The notes beneath the pieces are model-generated. The model saw only the letters and a list, made by a program, of their open reading frames with translations, was not told the origin of the DNA and ran no database searches. Both the position numbers and the translations under genes were made by a program. DNA of 64,000 nucleotides from Siphonodentalium dalli (Eukaryota; Mollusca; Scaphopoda; Gadilida; Siphonodentaliidae): contig CP136062.1 of assembly GCA_032622095.1 (NCBI GenBank), forward strand, positions 38,690,918 through 38,754,917, in the 5' to 3' direction. Positions 11,093-23,460 of the stretch are shown here, piece after piece; within the stretch, counting starts at the first letter, position 1, and each line of letters begins with the position of its first letter.

Positions 11093-11516
11093 GGCTACGT
11101 TCATACGCTGGCAAGTTTGCACGGTATGTTTTTGCGGGCATTTCGTCATGGGGGGAAAACCACATGGTGCCAGAATATGAACGGAACCGTGCACATAACA
11201 TGCATCTTTACCAACGCGAAAGGCATGAGAAGTAACATTTATCTAATTCCACTTGTAACAGTGCTATTGGAATTTGCCTTCAAATACCTGCATATGTATG
11301 ATTTATTCTTGCGAGATAATTCCATGATATTTACAGGCAAATCCCGGTAGCATCGTTACTAGTGGAACTACAGAGATTTTACTTCGCACGTAGTTAGCTG
11401 TGGCACATATGCACTTTTTGTGCTTGTTTCCGTTCATATTATGGCACCATATCGTTTTCTACGACAAAATGACTGCAAACCATACCGTGCAAACTTGCCA
11501 GTGTATGAACGTACCC
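11093..11516. mobile_element. 424-bp inverted-repeat element with TTA target duplication
   Basis: The left end GGCTACGTTCATACGCTGGC and the right end (complement of GGGTACGTTCATACACTGGC) agree over more than 35 bp with few mismatches, and arms of about 130 bp can be followed inward. TTA flanks both sides (11090-11092 and 11517-11519). Ends starting GG and a three-base TTA duplication fit the PIF/Harbinger superfamily. The short frames at 11029-11350 lie across its arm and are not genes. Confidence 0.75.
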
Positions 11517-11519
11517 TTA

Positions 11520-13192
11520 AAGTACCGTGCACCCTTCCAATGTTGGTTAGTTAGATGACAGAAGGTTATGTTAATTTAAAATAGACAACACACTGATCAC
11601 CAAAGGGCTATCCAGGAAAAGATGAGACATTGGGAGCTGTTATTGAAATGTTCTCATTCATTGAAACGACTTGCTTCTATTCGCCACATGTTCAAAACAC
11701 TATTGTACACAAACACGTAACGCCTGGTCCGAATTGACCAATCATAAACATTAACATAATTACAATATATGACAAATGAAATAAATAATTGAACTCATGT
11801 TTTGCTATCGTATGTATACACTGCCGACAATATAGAGAGAGCGGTTCAAAATCGCGAAATACCGATCTGGCAAAATTTGGTAACAGATTTATACAAAATC
11901 AGATGTCATTTCAGACTTATCAGAACTAAAGAACATAATAAATATATTCGTAATGTTGTAATGCACGAAAAATCAAATTAATAACCAGACATTGGTAAAT
12001 CATGCGCACTCGTATTATGACGTACGCAATCAAAATCTGGTATAAATGTGGCTTGAAATTGTTTTATTGAGCGAGAATTGTCATTGGAAATGTTGGGGGG
12101 GGGACGTGCAACTGGCCCTGAAGATACATAATCCCCGATCTCTTTCTTTTACGAAGGCAAGCTCCACGCTGAGCAGTCTCCTGCACATGACTTATACCGC
12201 TGCCCGCACTTTCATGTAGCATACGAACGTCTCAAATAAATGTGACAACTCATTCTGCATTATTCTCAGAAACTGTCCATGTTCATTTGAAAATTATCTA
12301 GATCAAGCCAGAATGAATTGTAACTGACAAAACACTTGAATAAAAAAATTTTAGATTTAATTAAGAAAATGCACATGCCGGCAGCGTTCAGACATAGCGT
12401 AGCGAGGGGACTGAACTATGTTTTGCAGCTTGTAACGAAGGTTCTCCATTAGAGGTTACGTGGATTGCGTACCGTTTATGAAGTTCGCAACGGCTGTTTC
12501 TCGCAATTTCATCCATATGCAGACACAACTTATTCGATGTATATGCTATACGCTCTTAAAGCGACATATAACATTCAAGCCTCCCATTAAAACCCATTGA
12601 TTTCACGCATTCGTCGTGCCCCATAGGTTAGTCAGGTTCTCACACACACACGTACGTGTAACGTGTGATACTAAGCTAATGCACCAGCGGTCAAAGTCAC
12701 ATGATTTCTCGGCGCGAAAAACACGTTTATTAAGGCGCAAGGTATAGTAGCAGTTGTAAAGAATAGTTGGTGGTGAGGGCAAGCTGCGACCACCCGTACG
12801 CTTAATTCACTTCCATCAACATAATATTCCTCCGAGACAAATTAATCCCATTTCTCACACTGTTTGCATAGCGTTGGTCGCGTCGGCCTTTTGGTTAATA
12901 GCATATTTGATAAATCTTCTTTGTCACACGTTTCGTAAGATACAGATTGAATTAAAATAAACTTCTGAACGGAATTGTCGTGTACGTGTTAGGCGAACTG
13001 GTCATGTAAGCCAGGTGAATTGTAATGGTAAAATAAGTTACAAGTTAAGTTTGTGTGGCTGCACATGGCTATTGAAATATATACATAGATAGTGTAACTA
13101 CATGAACTATACATGTAATATAGACGACTGATTACGCCCGATACTTGGGGGAATGCTCACTTGACGCAACACTGTCTACGTTTTTCACTTTA
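11520..13192. other. Intergenic, no gene recognised
   Basis: AT-rich with a G9 run near 12096 and a short CA/GT palindromic patch near 12640-12670 (CACACACACGTACGTGTAACG). No exon, RNA gene or long repeat is apparent on either strand by reading. Confidence 0.45.
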
Positions 13193-13535
13193 AGGCCCAA
13201 TTAACTATCGAATGCCCAGATCACATTATACACAACATATTCCATTTGATATACCACTTGAAAGAGGCACTAAACATTTTCATTCCACCAAAATACGGAA
13301 CAGCTGTGGCCCAGGAGAGTCAATCGAGCGATAGTCTCATATTCAACCCCAAGACTTTTCCGGTTATTTACCCCAGAATGCATAATAATTCATAACCCAG
13401 ATCGTTATCTTCCATTAGAAATAATAATTATTCGACGTGATAAGTTGATAATACAATGTTGGAGCATCCTCCTCCAAATAATGTAACATTTGGAGTATGC
13501 TGTATATAATGTGAAACTTAAGTGGTCCTTTAATT
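13193..13535. mobile_element. Diverged GGCCCA-type inverted-repeat element
   Basis: It begins AAGGCCCAATTAACTATCGA and ends in a TAAGTGGTCCTTTAA stretch. Internal landmarks shared with 4732-5187 include GATAAGTTGATAATACAATG near 13439. It is older than the other copies, judging from mismatches. Confidence 0.6.
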
Positions 13536-13662
13536 ATAAAAGGCAAACGAGATATACCCACGCTTGGCGTTCGCGGATATGTTTGAAACTTCGCGGAAAT
13601 CAATACGCGTCAACCACAAACATATGAACAGTGAGAGATTTGTCTCATAATCCTCTTGATTA

Positions 13663-14151
13663 CCTTACTCGTATTTAAATTCATGCAGTACTATTTTTCG
13701 CGCATCCATCGGTGCGCGAATTTAAAACTGAGCGAAAAATAGTACGACTCCCCAAGTTTTGTCTAAGCCACAGTCCATAGAAAGTACAAGAGGGCCATGC
13801 TGCTGAATTTAGCTAGATTAAGAACCGATGAATATGCATATATATATTTACATTCGACCAACCGCTATCAAGACCATTGCTCGCAATGCCAAGAGGCAAA
13901 CCATGACAACTTAGTCTACACGATGTAAATCCACCGCGAATGTGTTTAATATACATGTACACATATACTATCTCGGCAATGGCCAAGAACCGAAACTTTC
14001 ATCGACTTCAAGATATACGAAAATATCACGAAAATAATACGAAATCATTTTTGTCAGTTTTGAATTCGCGCAGCTAGGTGCGCGAATTTAAAGTACGCGA
14101 ATTCAAAACTGAGCGAAAACTAATACTACGCGAATTTAAATACGAGTAAGG
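13663..14151. mobile_element. 489-bp inverted-repeat element with TA target duplication
   Basis: The left end CCTTACTCGTATTTAAATTC is matched by its complement at the right end, and TA is on both sides (13661-13662, 14152-14153). Inside each arm are repeated GCGCGAATTTAAA and AAAACTGAGCGAAAA segments that form further hairpins. TA duplications are typical of Tc1/mariner-type non-autonomous elements, but no transposase is present. Confidence 0.75.
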
Positions 14152-14345
14152 TAGCTAACGATTTAACAGGTATCAAGATTCACGTCGCGACATTAGTTAA
14201 AATATAGCTTCATTTTTTTTTATATTTGATTCGCGCTTGTCACATATTTGAAGTTTCCTATGGACCTTGAATGACCTAAACCAGTTCTTCAAAACCGGAA
14301 CGTCAGAGTCCGTAACAGTTTTCTGTTAACCGTGGGTAGCATTAA

Positions 14346-14420
14346 CGGTACTCAATCCGATTCGATGGTCCCCAAATCATCATATTCCAACAACATTTTT
14401 TGAAATGCCGCTTCAGTTAT
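14346..14420. mobile_element. Fragment of the GGTACTCAATCCGA element family
   Basis: GGTACTCAATCCGATTCGAT followed by GGTCCCCAAATC and ATTCCAACAACATT matches one arm of the complete element at 34578-35047. Only one arm is visible here. Confidence 0.5.
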
Positions 14421-14540
14421 CAGAATCGATTAGTAAACTATATATAAACTCATCAAAAAAGTAAGTTCCCCCTCATATAATGGCCTTAATCACCTATGTT
14501 ATTTGAAGGGATCCCTGTCCCATATGACGGCCCAATCCGG

Positions 14541-15659
14541 TGTTACCGCCATCGATTTACTGAAGACAAACAAGCCTATGATGCATGTAGCTCGAAGAAT
14601 GTATTTACCTTGGTCATCCTATAATCCCCGCTGCGGGCAGTAAACCCCGGTACGGGCGTCAGCAAACCGCATATCGGGCTATAACAGTTAAGAGTATTCC
14701 ACACTTGGGCTAGTCTAATATCGGCTCTAGAGAAAAACAATTAGTAGAGCGCATTCGAAATTTCGGGGTAAATTTAAGTTTAATTCAGCAAAACTTTCAC
14801 CGCAGACACTTCTCGAATTTAAAAAAAAAGAAAGGAAAAACATGGATCAGTCTATATCATGGGACACTCTACCCGTGGCGTTTTTTATACTAAAAACCCA
14901 ATTCCCCATCCAGTAACCCGAATAGAGACATCGATAAAGTATAACGTAATGCGGGCATGCAGGAGTAAACTCGGATGCGGGTAAAAATCTTGCCCGCGTC
15001 GGGGTTTACTCCGACAGTTTGGAGTGCCACATGCAATTGTCAATATTTTCCTAATTGCAGCAAATTCTAATGTGAATGTAGATTTATTTCCTAAACTATC
15101 TATATCAATGGAACGTTGTACAAATTTATCACCACGCACTCCTATATTGAAGCTGAAAACACACAACATTGAAACATGGAAGCTACTCTCGCACTTCATC
15201 GCTACTCTCGCACTTCATCGCTACTCTCGCACTTCATCGACCATTTCGTCACTTTGTTGAGCTTTATTCGTCGAAATGTTAACATTTGGTTGAAGCTGGG
15301 TTCATATCGCACCTCGTGGATCCGAAATTGAAAAATAGAAAAACAATAAAAAAAATATCCCTCAAAACAAAACTACCTGTACTTTTCACTTGTGCTCGCA
15401 ACGGGGTTTACTCAATATTTGCTCGCAGCGGGTATTATAGGATGACCAGCGTGGTATTTCACCGAATGCAACAAGAAAACACGCCACATTTCAAGATGCT
15501 GGCTGTGCAAAAGAATGCTTCAGAACGGGACCATCTTCACATGGGCAAGTTTCTTGAAAATGATTTTTCTTATCGCATGCATTCGGTGAAAAAATACTAT
15601 TTTTCGAGCGGCCTGCATTACGGGTTGTTTGTCTTCATTAAATCGATGGCGATAACACA
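14541..15659. mobile_element. 1.1-kb inverted-repeat element with nested inverted segment
   Basis: Outer arms: TGTTACCGCCATCGATTTA and GAAGACAAACAA near 14541-14580 match the complement of 15617-15659. Further in, TGGTCATCCTATAATCCCCG near 14611 matches the complement of the sequence at 15425-15450. GGGTTTACTC and TGCCCGC/GCGGG segments repeat between. A 19-bp unit GCTACTCTCGCACTTCATC is repeated exactly three times at 15182-15238. The open frames of 104 and 140 codons here are explained by these repeats and have no recognised family. Confidence 0.6.
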
Positions 15660-15671
15660 TTTTTTGTCTGT

Positions 15672-15716
15672 TCTGGAAATTCCCAATTATAGCTACAGCT
15701 GTGTGTAGCTATTGTA
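15672..15716. repeat. Left inverted arm flanking the 15-bp array
   Basis: TCTGGAAATTCCCAATTATA then GCTACA … TGTAGCTATTGTA. It is the inverse complement, with few mismatches, of 29830-29879 on the other side of the array, about 80 bp outside its start. Confidence 0.6.
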
Positions 15717-16679
15717 TCCACATTTGACTTTCGTAAAACAATATTTTACCAATTTGCATTGCATGCATTACCCCGAGCTGTTGCAACTCAGGTTGAGGTG
15801 TATTGTGTTGAGGTGTATTGTGTTGTGGTGTATTGTGTTGAGGTGTATTATGTTGAGGTGTATTATGTTGTGGTGTATTGTGTTGAGGTGTATTATGTTG
15901 TGGTGTATTATGTTGAGGTGTATTGTGTTGAGGTGTATTATGTTGAGGTGTATTATGTTGTGGTGTATTGTGTTGTGGTGTATTGTGTTGAGGTGTATTA
16001 TGTTGTGGTGTATTGTGTTGAGGTGTATTATGTTGTGGTGTATTATGTTGAGGTGTATTATGTTGAGGTGTATTGTGTTGAGGTGTTTTATGTTGTGGTG
16101 TATTATGTTGAGGTGTATTATGTTGAGGTGTATTGTGTTGTGGTGTATTATGTTGAGGTGTATTGTGTTGAGGTGTATTATGTTGTGGTGTATTATGTTG
16201 AGGTGTATTGTGTTGAGGTGTATTATGTTGAGGTGTATTGTGTTGAGGTGTATTATGTTGTGGTGTATTGTGTTGAGGTGTATTATGTTGTGGTGTATTA
16301 TGTTGAGGTGTATTATGTTGAGGTGTATTGTGTTGAGGTGTATTGTGTTGAGGTGTATTATGTTGAGGTGTATTATGTTGTGGTGTATTGTGTTGTGGTG
16401 TATTATGTTGAGGTGTATTATGTTGTGGTGTATTGTGTTGTGGTGTATTGTGTTGTGGTGTATTGTGTTGTGGTGTATTGTGTTGTGGTGTATTGTGTTG
16501 AGGTGTATTATGTTGAGGTGTATTATGTTGTGGTGTATTATGTTGAGGTGTATTATGTTGAGGTGTATTATGTTGTGGTGTATTGTGTTGTGGTGTATTA
16601 TGTTGTGGTGTATTGTGTTGTGGTGTATTGTGTTGAGGTGTATTATGTTGAGGTGTATTGTGTTGAGGTGTATTGTGTT

Positions 16680-17084
16680 GAGGTGTATTATGTTGAGGTG
16701 TATTATGTTGAGGTGTATTATGTTGAGGTGTATTATGTTGAGGTGTATTATGTTGAGGTGTATTATGTTGAGGTGTATTATGTTGAGGTGTATTATGTTG
16801 AGGTGTATTATGTTGAGGTGTATTATGTTGAGGTGTATTATGTTGAGGTGTATTATGTTGAGGTGTATTATGTTGAGGTGTATTATGTTGAGGTGTATTA
16901 TGTTGAGGTGTATTATGTTGAGGTGTATTATGTTGAGGTGTATTATGTTGAGGTGTATTATGTTGAGGTGTATTATGTTGAGGTGTATTATGTTGAGGTG
17001 TATTATGTTGAGGTGTATTATGTTGAGGTGTATTATGTTGAGGTGTATTATGTTGAGGTGTATTATGTTGAGGTGTATTATGTT
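16680..17084. repeat. Homogeneous run of 27 identical 15-bp units
   Basis: All units here are GAGGTGTATTATGTT. A sister run of 23 units, one with a substitution, lies at 26041-26385, and the three units before each run are the same types in the same order, so the two runs descend from one block now about 9.36 kb apart. Confidence 0.85.
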
Positions 17085-20000
17085 GAGGTGTATTGTGTTG
17101 AGGTGTATTGTGTTGTGGTGTATTATGTTGAGGTGTATTATGTTGAGGTGTATTATGTTGAGGTGTATTATGTTGAGGTGTATTATGTTGAGGTGTATTA
17201 TGTTGAGGTGTATTATGTTGTGGTGTATTATGTTGAGGTGTATTATGTTGTGGTGTATTATGTTGAGGTGTATTATGTTGAGGTGTATTATGTTGAGGTG
17301 TATTATGTTGTGGTGTATTGTGTTGTGGTGTATTATGTTGTGGTGTATTATGTTGTGGTGTATTGTGTTGTGGTGTATTGTGTTGTGGTGTATTATGTTG
17401 TGGTGTATTGTGTTGAGGTGTATTGTGTTGAGGTGTATTGTGTTGAGGTGTATTGTGTTGTGGTGTATTATGTTGTGGTGTATTATGTTGTGGTGTATTG
17501 TGTTGTGGTGTATTGTGTTGTGGTGTATTATGTTGTGGTGTATTGTGTTGAGGTGTATTATGTTGAGGTGTATTATGTTGTGGTGTATTGTGTTGAGGTG
17601 TATTATGTTGTGGTGTATTATGTTGTGGTGTATTATGTTGTGGTGTATTGTGTTGAGGTGTATTATGTTGAGGTGTATTATGTTGAGGTGTATTATGTTG
17701 AGGTGTATTGTGTTGAGGTGTATTGTGTTGTGGTGTATTGTGTTGTGGTGTATTGTGTTGTGGTGTATTATGTTGTGGTGTATTGTGTTGTGGTGTATTG
17801 TGTTGTGGTGTATTATGTTGAGGTGTATTGTGTTGAGGTGTATTGTGTTGTGGTGTATTGTGTTGTGGTGTATTGTGTTGTGGTGTATTGAGTTGTGGTG
17901 TATTGTGTTGAGGTGTATTGTGTTGTGGTGTATTGTGTTGTGGTGTATTGTGTTGAGGTGTATTGTGTTGAGGTGTATTATGTTGAGGTGTATTGTGTTG
18001 AGGTGTATTATGTTGTGGTGTATTATGTTGAGGTGTATTATGTTGAGGTGTATTATGTTGAGGTGTATTGTGTTGAGGTGTATTGTGTTGAGGTGTATTA
18101 TGTTGAGGTGTATTATGTTGTGGTGTATTGTGTTGTGGTGTATTATGTTGTGGTGTATTGTGTTGTGGTGTATTATGTTGAGGTGTATTATGTTGAGGTG
18201 TATTGTGTTGTGGTGTAGTATGTTGTGGTGTATTGTGTTGAGGTGTATTATGTTGAGGTGTATTATGTTGTGGTGTATTATGTTGAGGTGTATTATGTTG
18301 AGGTGTATTATGTTGTGGTGTATTGTGTTGTGGTGTATTGTGTTGTGGTGTATTATGTTGAGGTGTATTATGTTGTGGTGTATTGTGTTGTGGTGTATTA
18401 TGTTGTGGTGTATTGTGTTGTGGTGTATTATGTTGAGGTGTATTATGTTGAGGTGTATTGTGTTGTGGTGTATTATGTTGTGGTGTATTGTGTTGAGGAG
18501 TATTATGTTGAGGTGTATTATGTTGTGGTGTATTATGTTGAGGTGTATTATGTTGAGGTGTATTATGTTGTGGTGTATTGTGTTGTGGTGTATTGTGTTG
18601 AGGTGTATTATGTTGAGGTGTATTATGTTGAGGTGTATTGTGTTGAGGTGTATTATGTTGAGGTGTATTATGTTGTGGTGTATTGTGTTGTGGGTGTATT
18701 ATGTTGTGGTGTATTGTGTTGTGGTGTATTATGTTGAGGTGTATTATGTTGAGGTGTATTGTGTTGTGGTGTATTATGTTGTGGTGTATTGTGTTGAGGT
18801 GTATTATGTTGAGGTGTATTATGTTGTGGTGTATTATGTTGAGGTGTATTATGTTGAGGTGTATTATGTTGTGGTGTATTGTGTTGTGGTGTATTGTGTT
18901 GTGGTGTATTATGTTGAGGTGTATTATGTTGTGGTGTATTGTGTTGTGGTGTATTGTGTTGAGGTGTATTGTGTTGAGGTGTATTATGTTGAGGTGTATT
19001 GTGTTGAGGTGTATTGTGTTGAGGTGTATTATGTTGAGGTGTATTATGTTGAGGTGTATTGTGTTGAGGTGTATTGTGTTGAGGTGTATTATGTTGAGGT
19101 GTATTATGTTGAGGTGTATTATGTTGAGGTGTATTATGTTGAGGTGTATTATGTTGTGGTGTATTATGTTGTGGTGTATTGTGTTGTGGTGTATTATGTT
19201 GTGGTGTATTATGTTGTGGTGTATTATGTTGTGGTGTATTGTGTTGTGGTGTATTGTGTTGAGGTGTATTGTGTTGAGGTGTATTGTGTTGAGGTGTATT
19301 ATGTTGAGGTGTATTGTGTTGTGGTGTATTGTGTTGAGGTGTATTATGTTGAGGTGTATTATGTTGAGGTGTATTATGTTGAGGTGTATTATGTTGAGGT
19401 GTATTATGTTGAGGTGTATTATGTTGAGGTGTATTATGTTGAGGTGTATTATGTTGAGGTGTATTATGTTGAGGTGTATTATGTTGAGGTGTATTATGTT
19501 GTGGTGTATTATGTTGAGGTGTATTATGTTGAGGTGTATTATGTTGAGGTGTATTATGTTGAGGTGTATTATGTTGAGGTGTATTATGTTGAGGTGTATT
19601 ATGTTGAGGTGTATTATGTTGAGGTGTATTATGTTGTGGTGTATTATGTTGAGGTGTATTATGTTGAGGTGTATTATGTTGAGGTGTATTATGTTGAGGT
19701 GTATTATGTTGAGGTGTATTATGTTGAGGTGTATTATGTTGAGGTGTATTATGTTGAGGTGTATTATGTTGAGGTGTATTATGTTGAGGTGTATTATGTT
19801 GTGGTGTATTATGTTGAGGTGTATTATGTTGAGGTGTATTATGTTGAGGTGTATTATGTTGTGGTGTATTGTGTTGAGGTGTATTGTGTTGAGGTGTATT
19901 ATGTTGAGGTGTATTATGTTGAGGTGTATTATGTTGAGGTGTATTGTGTTGAGGTGTATTATGTTGAGGTGTATTGTGTTGTGGTGTATTATGTTGAGGT

Positions 20001-20160
20001 GTATTATGTTGAGGTGTATTATGTTGAGGTGTATTATGTTGTGGTGTATTATGTTGTGGTGTATTGTGTTGTGGTGTATTATGTTGTGGTGTATTATGTT
20101 GAGGTGTATTATGTTGAGGTGTATTATGTTGAGGTGTATTATGTTGAGGTGTATTATGTT

Positions 20161-23100
20161 GTGGTGTATTGTGTTGAGGTGTATTATGTTGTGGTGTATT
20201 GTGTTGAGGTGTATTATGTTGTGGTGTATTATGTTGAGGTGTATTATGTTGTGGTGTATTATGTTGTGGTGTATTATGTTGTGGTGTATTATGTTGAGGT
20301 GTATTGTGTTGAGGTGTATTGTGTTGAGGTGTATTATGTTGTGGTGTATTATGTTGAGGTGTGTTATGTTGAGGTGTATTGTGTTGAGGTGTATTATGTT
20401 GAGGTGTATTATGTTGAGGTGTATTGTGTTGAGGTGTATTATGTTGAGGTGTATTATGTTGAGGTGTATTGTGTTGAGGTGTATTGTGTTGTGGTGTATT
20501 ATGTTGTGGTGTATTGTGTTGAGGTGTATTATGTTGTGGTGTATTATGTTGAGGTGTATTATGTCGTGGTGTATTATGTCGTGGTGTATTGTGTCGAGGT
20601 GTATTATGTCGAGGTGTATTATGTCGAGGTGTATTGTGTCGAGGTGTATTGTGTTGAGGTGTATTATGTTGTGGTGTATTGTGTTGAGGTGTATTATGTT
20701 GTGGTGTATTATGTTGTGGTGTATTATGTTGTGGTGTATTATGTTGAGGTGTATTGTGTTGTGGTGTATTATGTTGTGGTGTATTGTGTTGAGGTGTATT
20801 ATGTTGTGGTGTATTGTGTTGAGGTGTATTATGTTGAGGTGTATTATGTTGTGGTGTATTATGTTGTGGTGTATTGTGTTGAGGTGTATTATGTTGAGGT
20901 GTATTGTGTCGAGGTGTTTTGTGTCGAGGTGTATTGTGTCGAGGTGTATTGTGTCGTGGTGTATTATGTTGTGGTGTATTGTGTTGTGGTGTATTGTGTT
21001 GAGGTGTATTATGTTGAGGTGTATTATGTTGTGGTGTATTATGTTGTGGTGTATTATGTTGTGGTGTATTGTGTTGTGGTGTATTATGTTGTGGTGTATT
21101 ATGTTGTGGTGTATTATGTTGTGGTGTATTGTGTTGAGGTGTATTGTGTTGAGGTGTATTGTGTTGAGGTGTATTGTGTTGAGGTGTATTGTGTTGTGGT
21201 GTATTGTGTTGAGGTGTATTATGTTGAGGTGTATTATGTTGAGGTGTATTATGTTGAGGTGTATTATGTTGAGGTGTATTATGTTGAGGTGTATTATGTT
21301 GAGGTGTATTATGTTGAGGTGTATTATGTTGAGGTGTATTATGTTGTGGTGTATTATGTTGTGGTGTATTATGTTGAGGTGTATTATGTTGAGGTGTATT
21401 ATGTTGAGGTGTATTATGTTGAGGTGTATTATGTTGAGGTGTATTATGTTGAGGTGTATTATGTTGAGGTGTATTATGTTGAGGTGTATTATGTTGTGGT
21501 GTATTATGTTGAGGTGTATTATGTTGAGGTGTATTATGTTGAGGTGTATTATGTTGAGGTGTATTATGTTGAGGTGTATTATGTTGAGGTGTATTATGTT
21601 GAGGTGTGTTATGTTGAGGTGTGTTATGTTGAGGTGTATTATGTTGAGGTGTATTATGTTGAGGTGTATTATGTTGTGGTGTATTATGTTGAGGTGTATT
21701 ATGTTGAGGTGTATTATGTTGAGGTGTATTGTGTTGTGGTGTATTGTGTTGAGGTGTATTGTGTTGAGGTGTATTATGTTGAGGTGTATTGTGTTGAGGT
21801 GTATTGTGTTGAGGTGTATTGTGTTGAGGTGTATTGTGTTGTGGTGTATTATGTTGAGGTGTATTATGTTGAGGTGTATTATGTTGAGGTGTATTATGTT
21901 GTGGTGTATTGTGTTGAGGTGTATTATGTTGTGGTGTATTGTGTTGAGGTGTATTATGGTGTGGTGTATTATGTTGAGGTGTATTATGTTGTGGTGTATT
22001 ATGTTGTGGTGTATTATGTTGTGGTGTATTATGTTGAGGTGTATTGTGTTGAGGTGTATTGTGTTGAGGTGTATTATGTTGTGGTGTGTTATGTTGAGGT
22101 GTGTTATGTTGAGGTGTATTGTGTTGAGGTGTATTATGTTGAGGTGTATTATGTTGAGGTGTATTGTGTTGAGGTGTATTATGTTGAGGTGTATTATGTT
22201 GAGGTGTATTGTGTTGAGGTGTATTGTGTTGTGGTGTATTATGTTGTGGTGTATTGTGTTGAGGTGTATTATGTTGTGGTGTATTATGTTGAGGTGTATT
22301 ATGTTGTGGTGTATTATGTTGTGGTGTATTGTGTCGAGGTGTATTATGTCGAGGTGTATTGTGTCGAGGTGTATTGTGTCGAGGTGTATTGTGTCGAGGT
22401 GTATTATGTTGTGGTGTATTGTGTTGAGGTGTATTATGTTGTGGTGTATTATGTTGTGGTGTATTATGTTGTGGTGTATTATGTTGAGGTGTATTGTGTT
22501 GTGGTGTATTATGTTGTGGTGTATTGTGTTGAGGTGTATTATGTTGTGGTGTATTGTGTTGAGGTGTATTATGTTGAGGTGTATTATGTTGTGGTGTATT
22601 ATGTTGTGGTGTATTGTTTTGAGGTGTATTATGTTGAGGTGTATTGTGTTGTGGTGTATTATGTTGTGGTGTATTGTGTTGAGGTGTATTCTGTTGTGGT
22701 GTATTGTGTTGAGGTGTATTATGTTGTGGTGTATTATGTTGTGGTGTATTGTGTTGTGGTGTATTATGTTGTGGTGTATTATGTTGTGGTGTATTATGTT
22801 GTGGTGTATTGTGTTGAGGTGTATTATGTTGAGGTGTATTGTGTTGTGGTGTATTATGTTGTGGTGTATTGTGTTGAGGTGTATTATGTTGAGGTGTATT
22901 ATGTTGAGGTGTATTATGTTGTGGTGTATTGTGTTGAGGTGTATTATGTTGTGGTGTATTGTGTTGAGGTGTATTATGTTGTGGTGTATTATGTTGAGGT
23001 GTATTATGTTGTGGTGTATTATGTTGTGGTGTATTATGTTGTGGTGTATTGTGTTGAGGTGTATTGTGTTGAGGTGTATTGTGTTGAGGTGTATTATGTT

Positions 23101-23460
23101 GTGGTGTATTATGTTGAGGTGTGTTATGTTGAGGTGTATTGTGTTGAGGTGTATTATGTTGAGGTGTATTATGTTGAGGTGTATTATGTTGAGGTGTATT
23201 GTGTTGAGGTGTATTATGTTGAGGTGTATTGTGTTGAGGTGTATTGTGTTGTGGTGTATTATGTTGTGGTGTATTGTGTTGAGGTGTATTATGTTGTGGT
23301 GTATTATGTTGAGGTGTATTATGTTGTGGTGTATTATGTTGTGGTGTATTGTGTCGAGGTGTATTATGTCGAGGTGTATTATGTCGAGGTGTATTGTGTC
23401 GAGGTGTATTGTGTTGAGGTGTATTATGTTGTGGTGTATTGTGTTGAGGTGTATTATGTT
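20161..23460. repeat. Higher-order duplicated blocks within the 15-bp array
   Basis: The order of unit types at 20161-20910 is repeated at 21901-22650 (offset 1740 bp, 116 units) and in part at 22921-23460 (a further 1020 bp, 68 units). The copies share rare markers: the GTGTTATG (position 8) variant near 20360, 22100 and 23115, and the TGTCG clusters. A few single-unit differences distinguish the copies. Confidence 0.85.
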
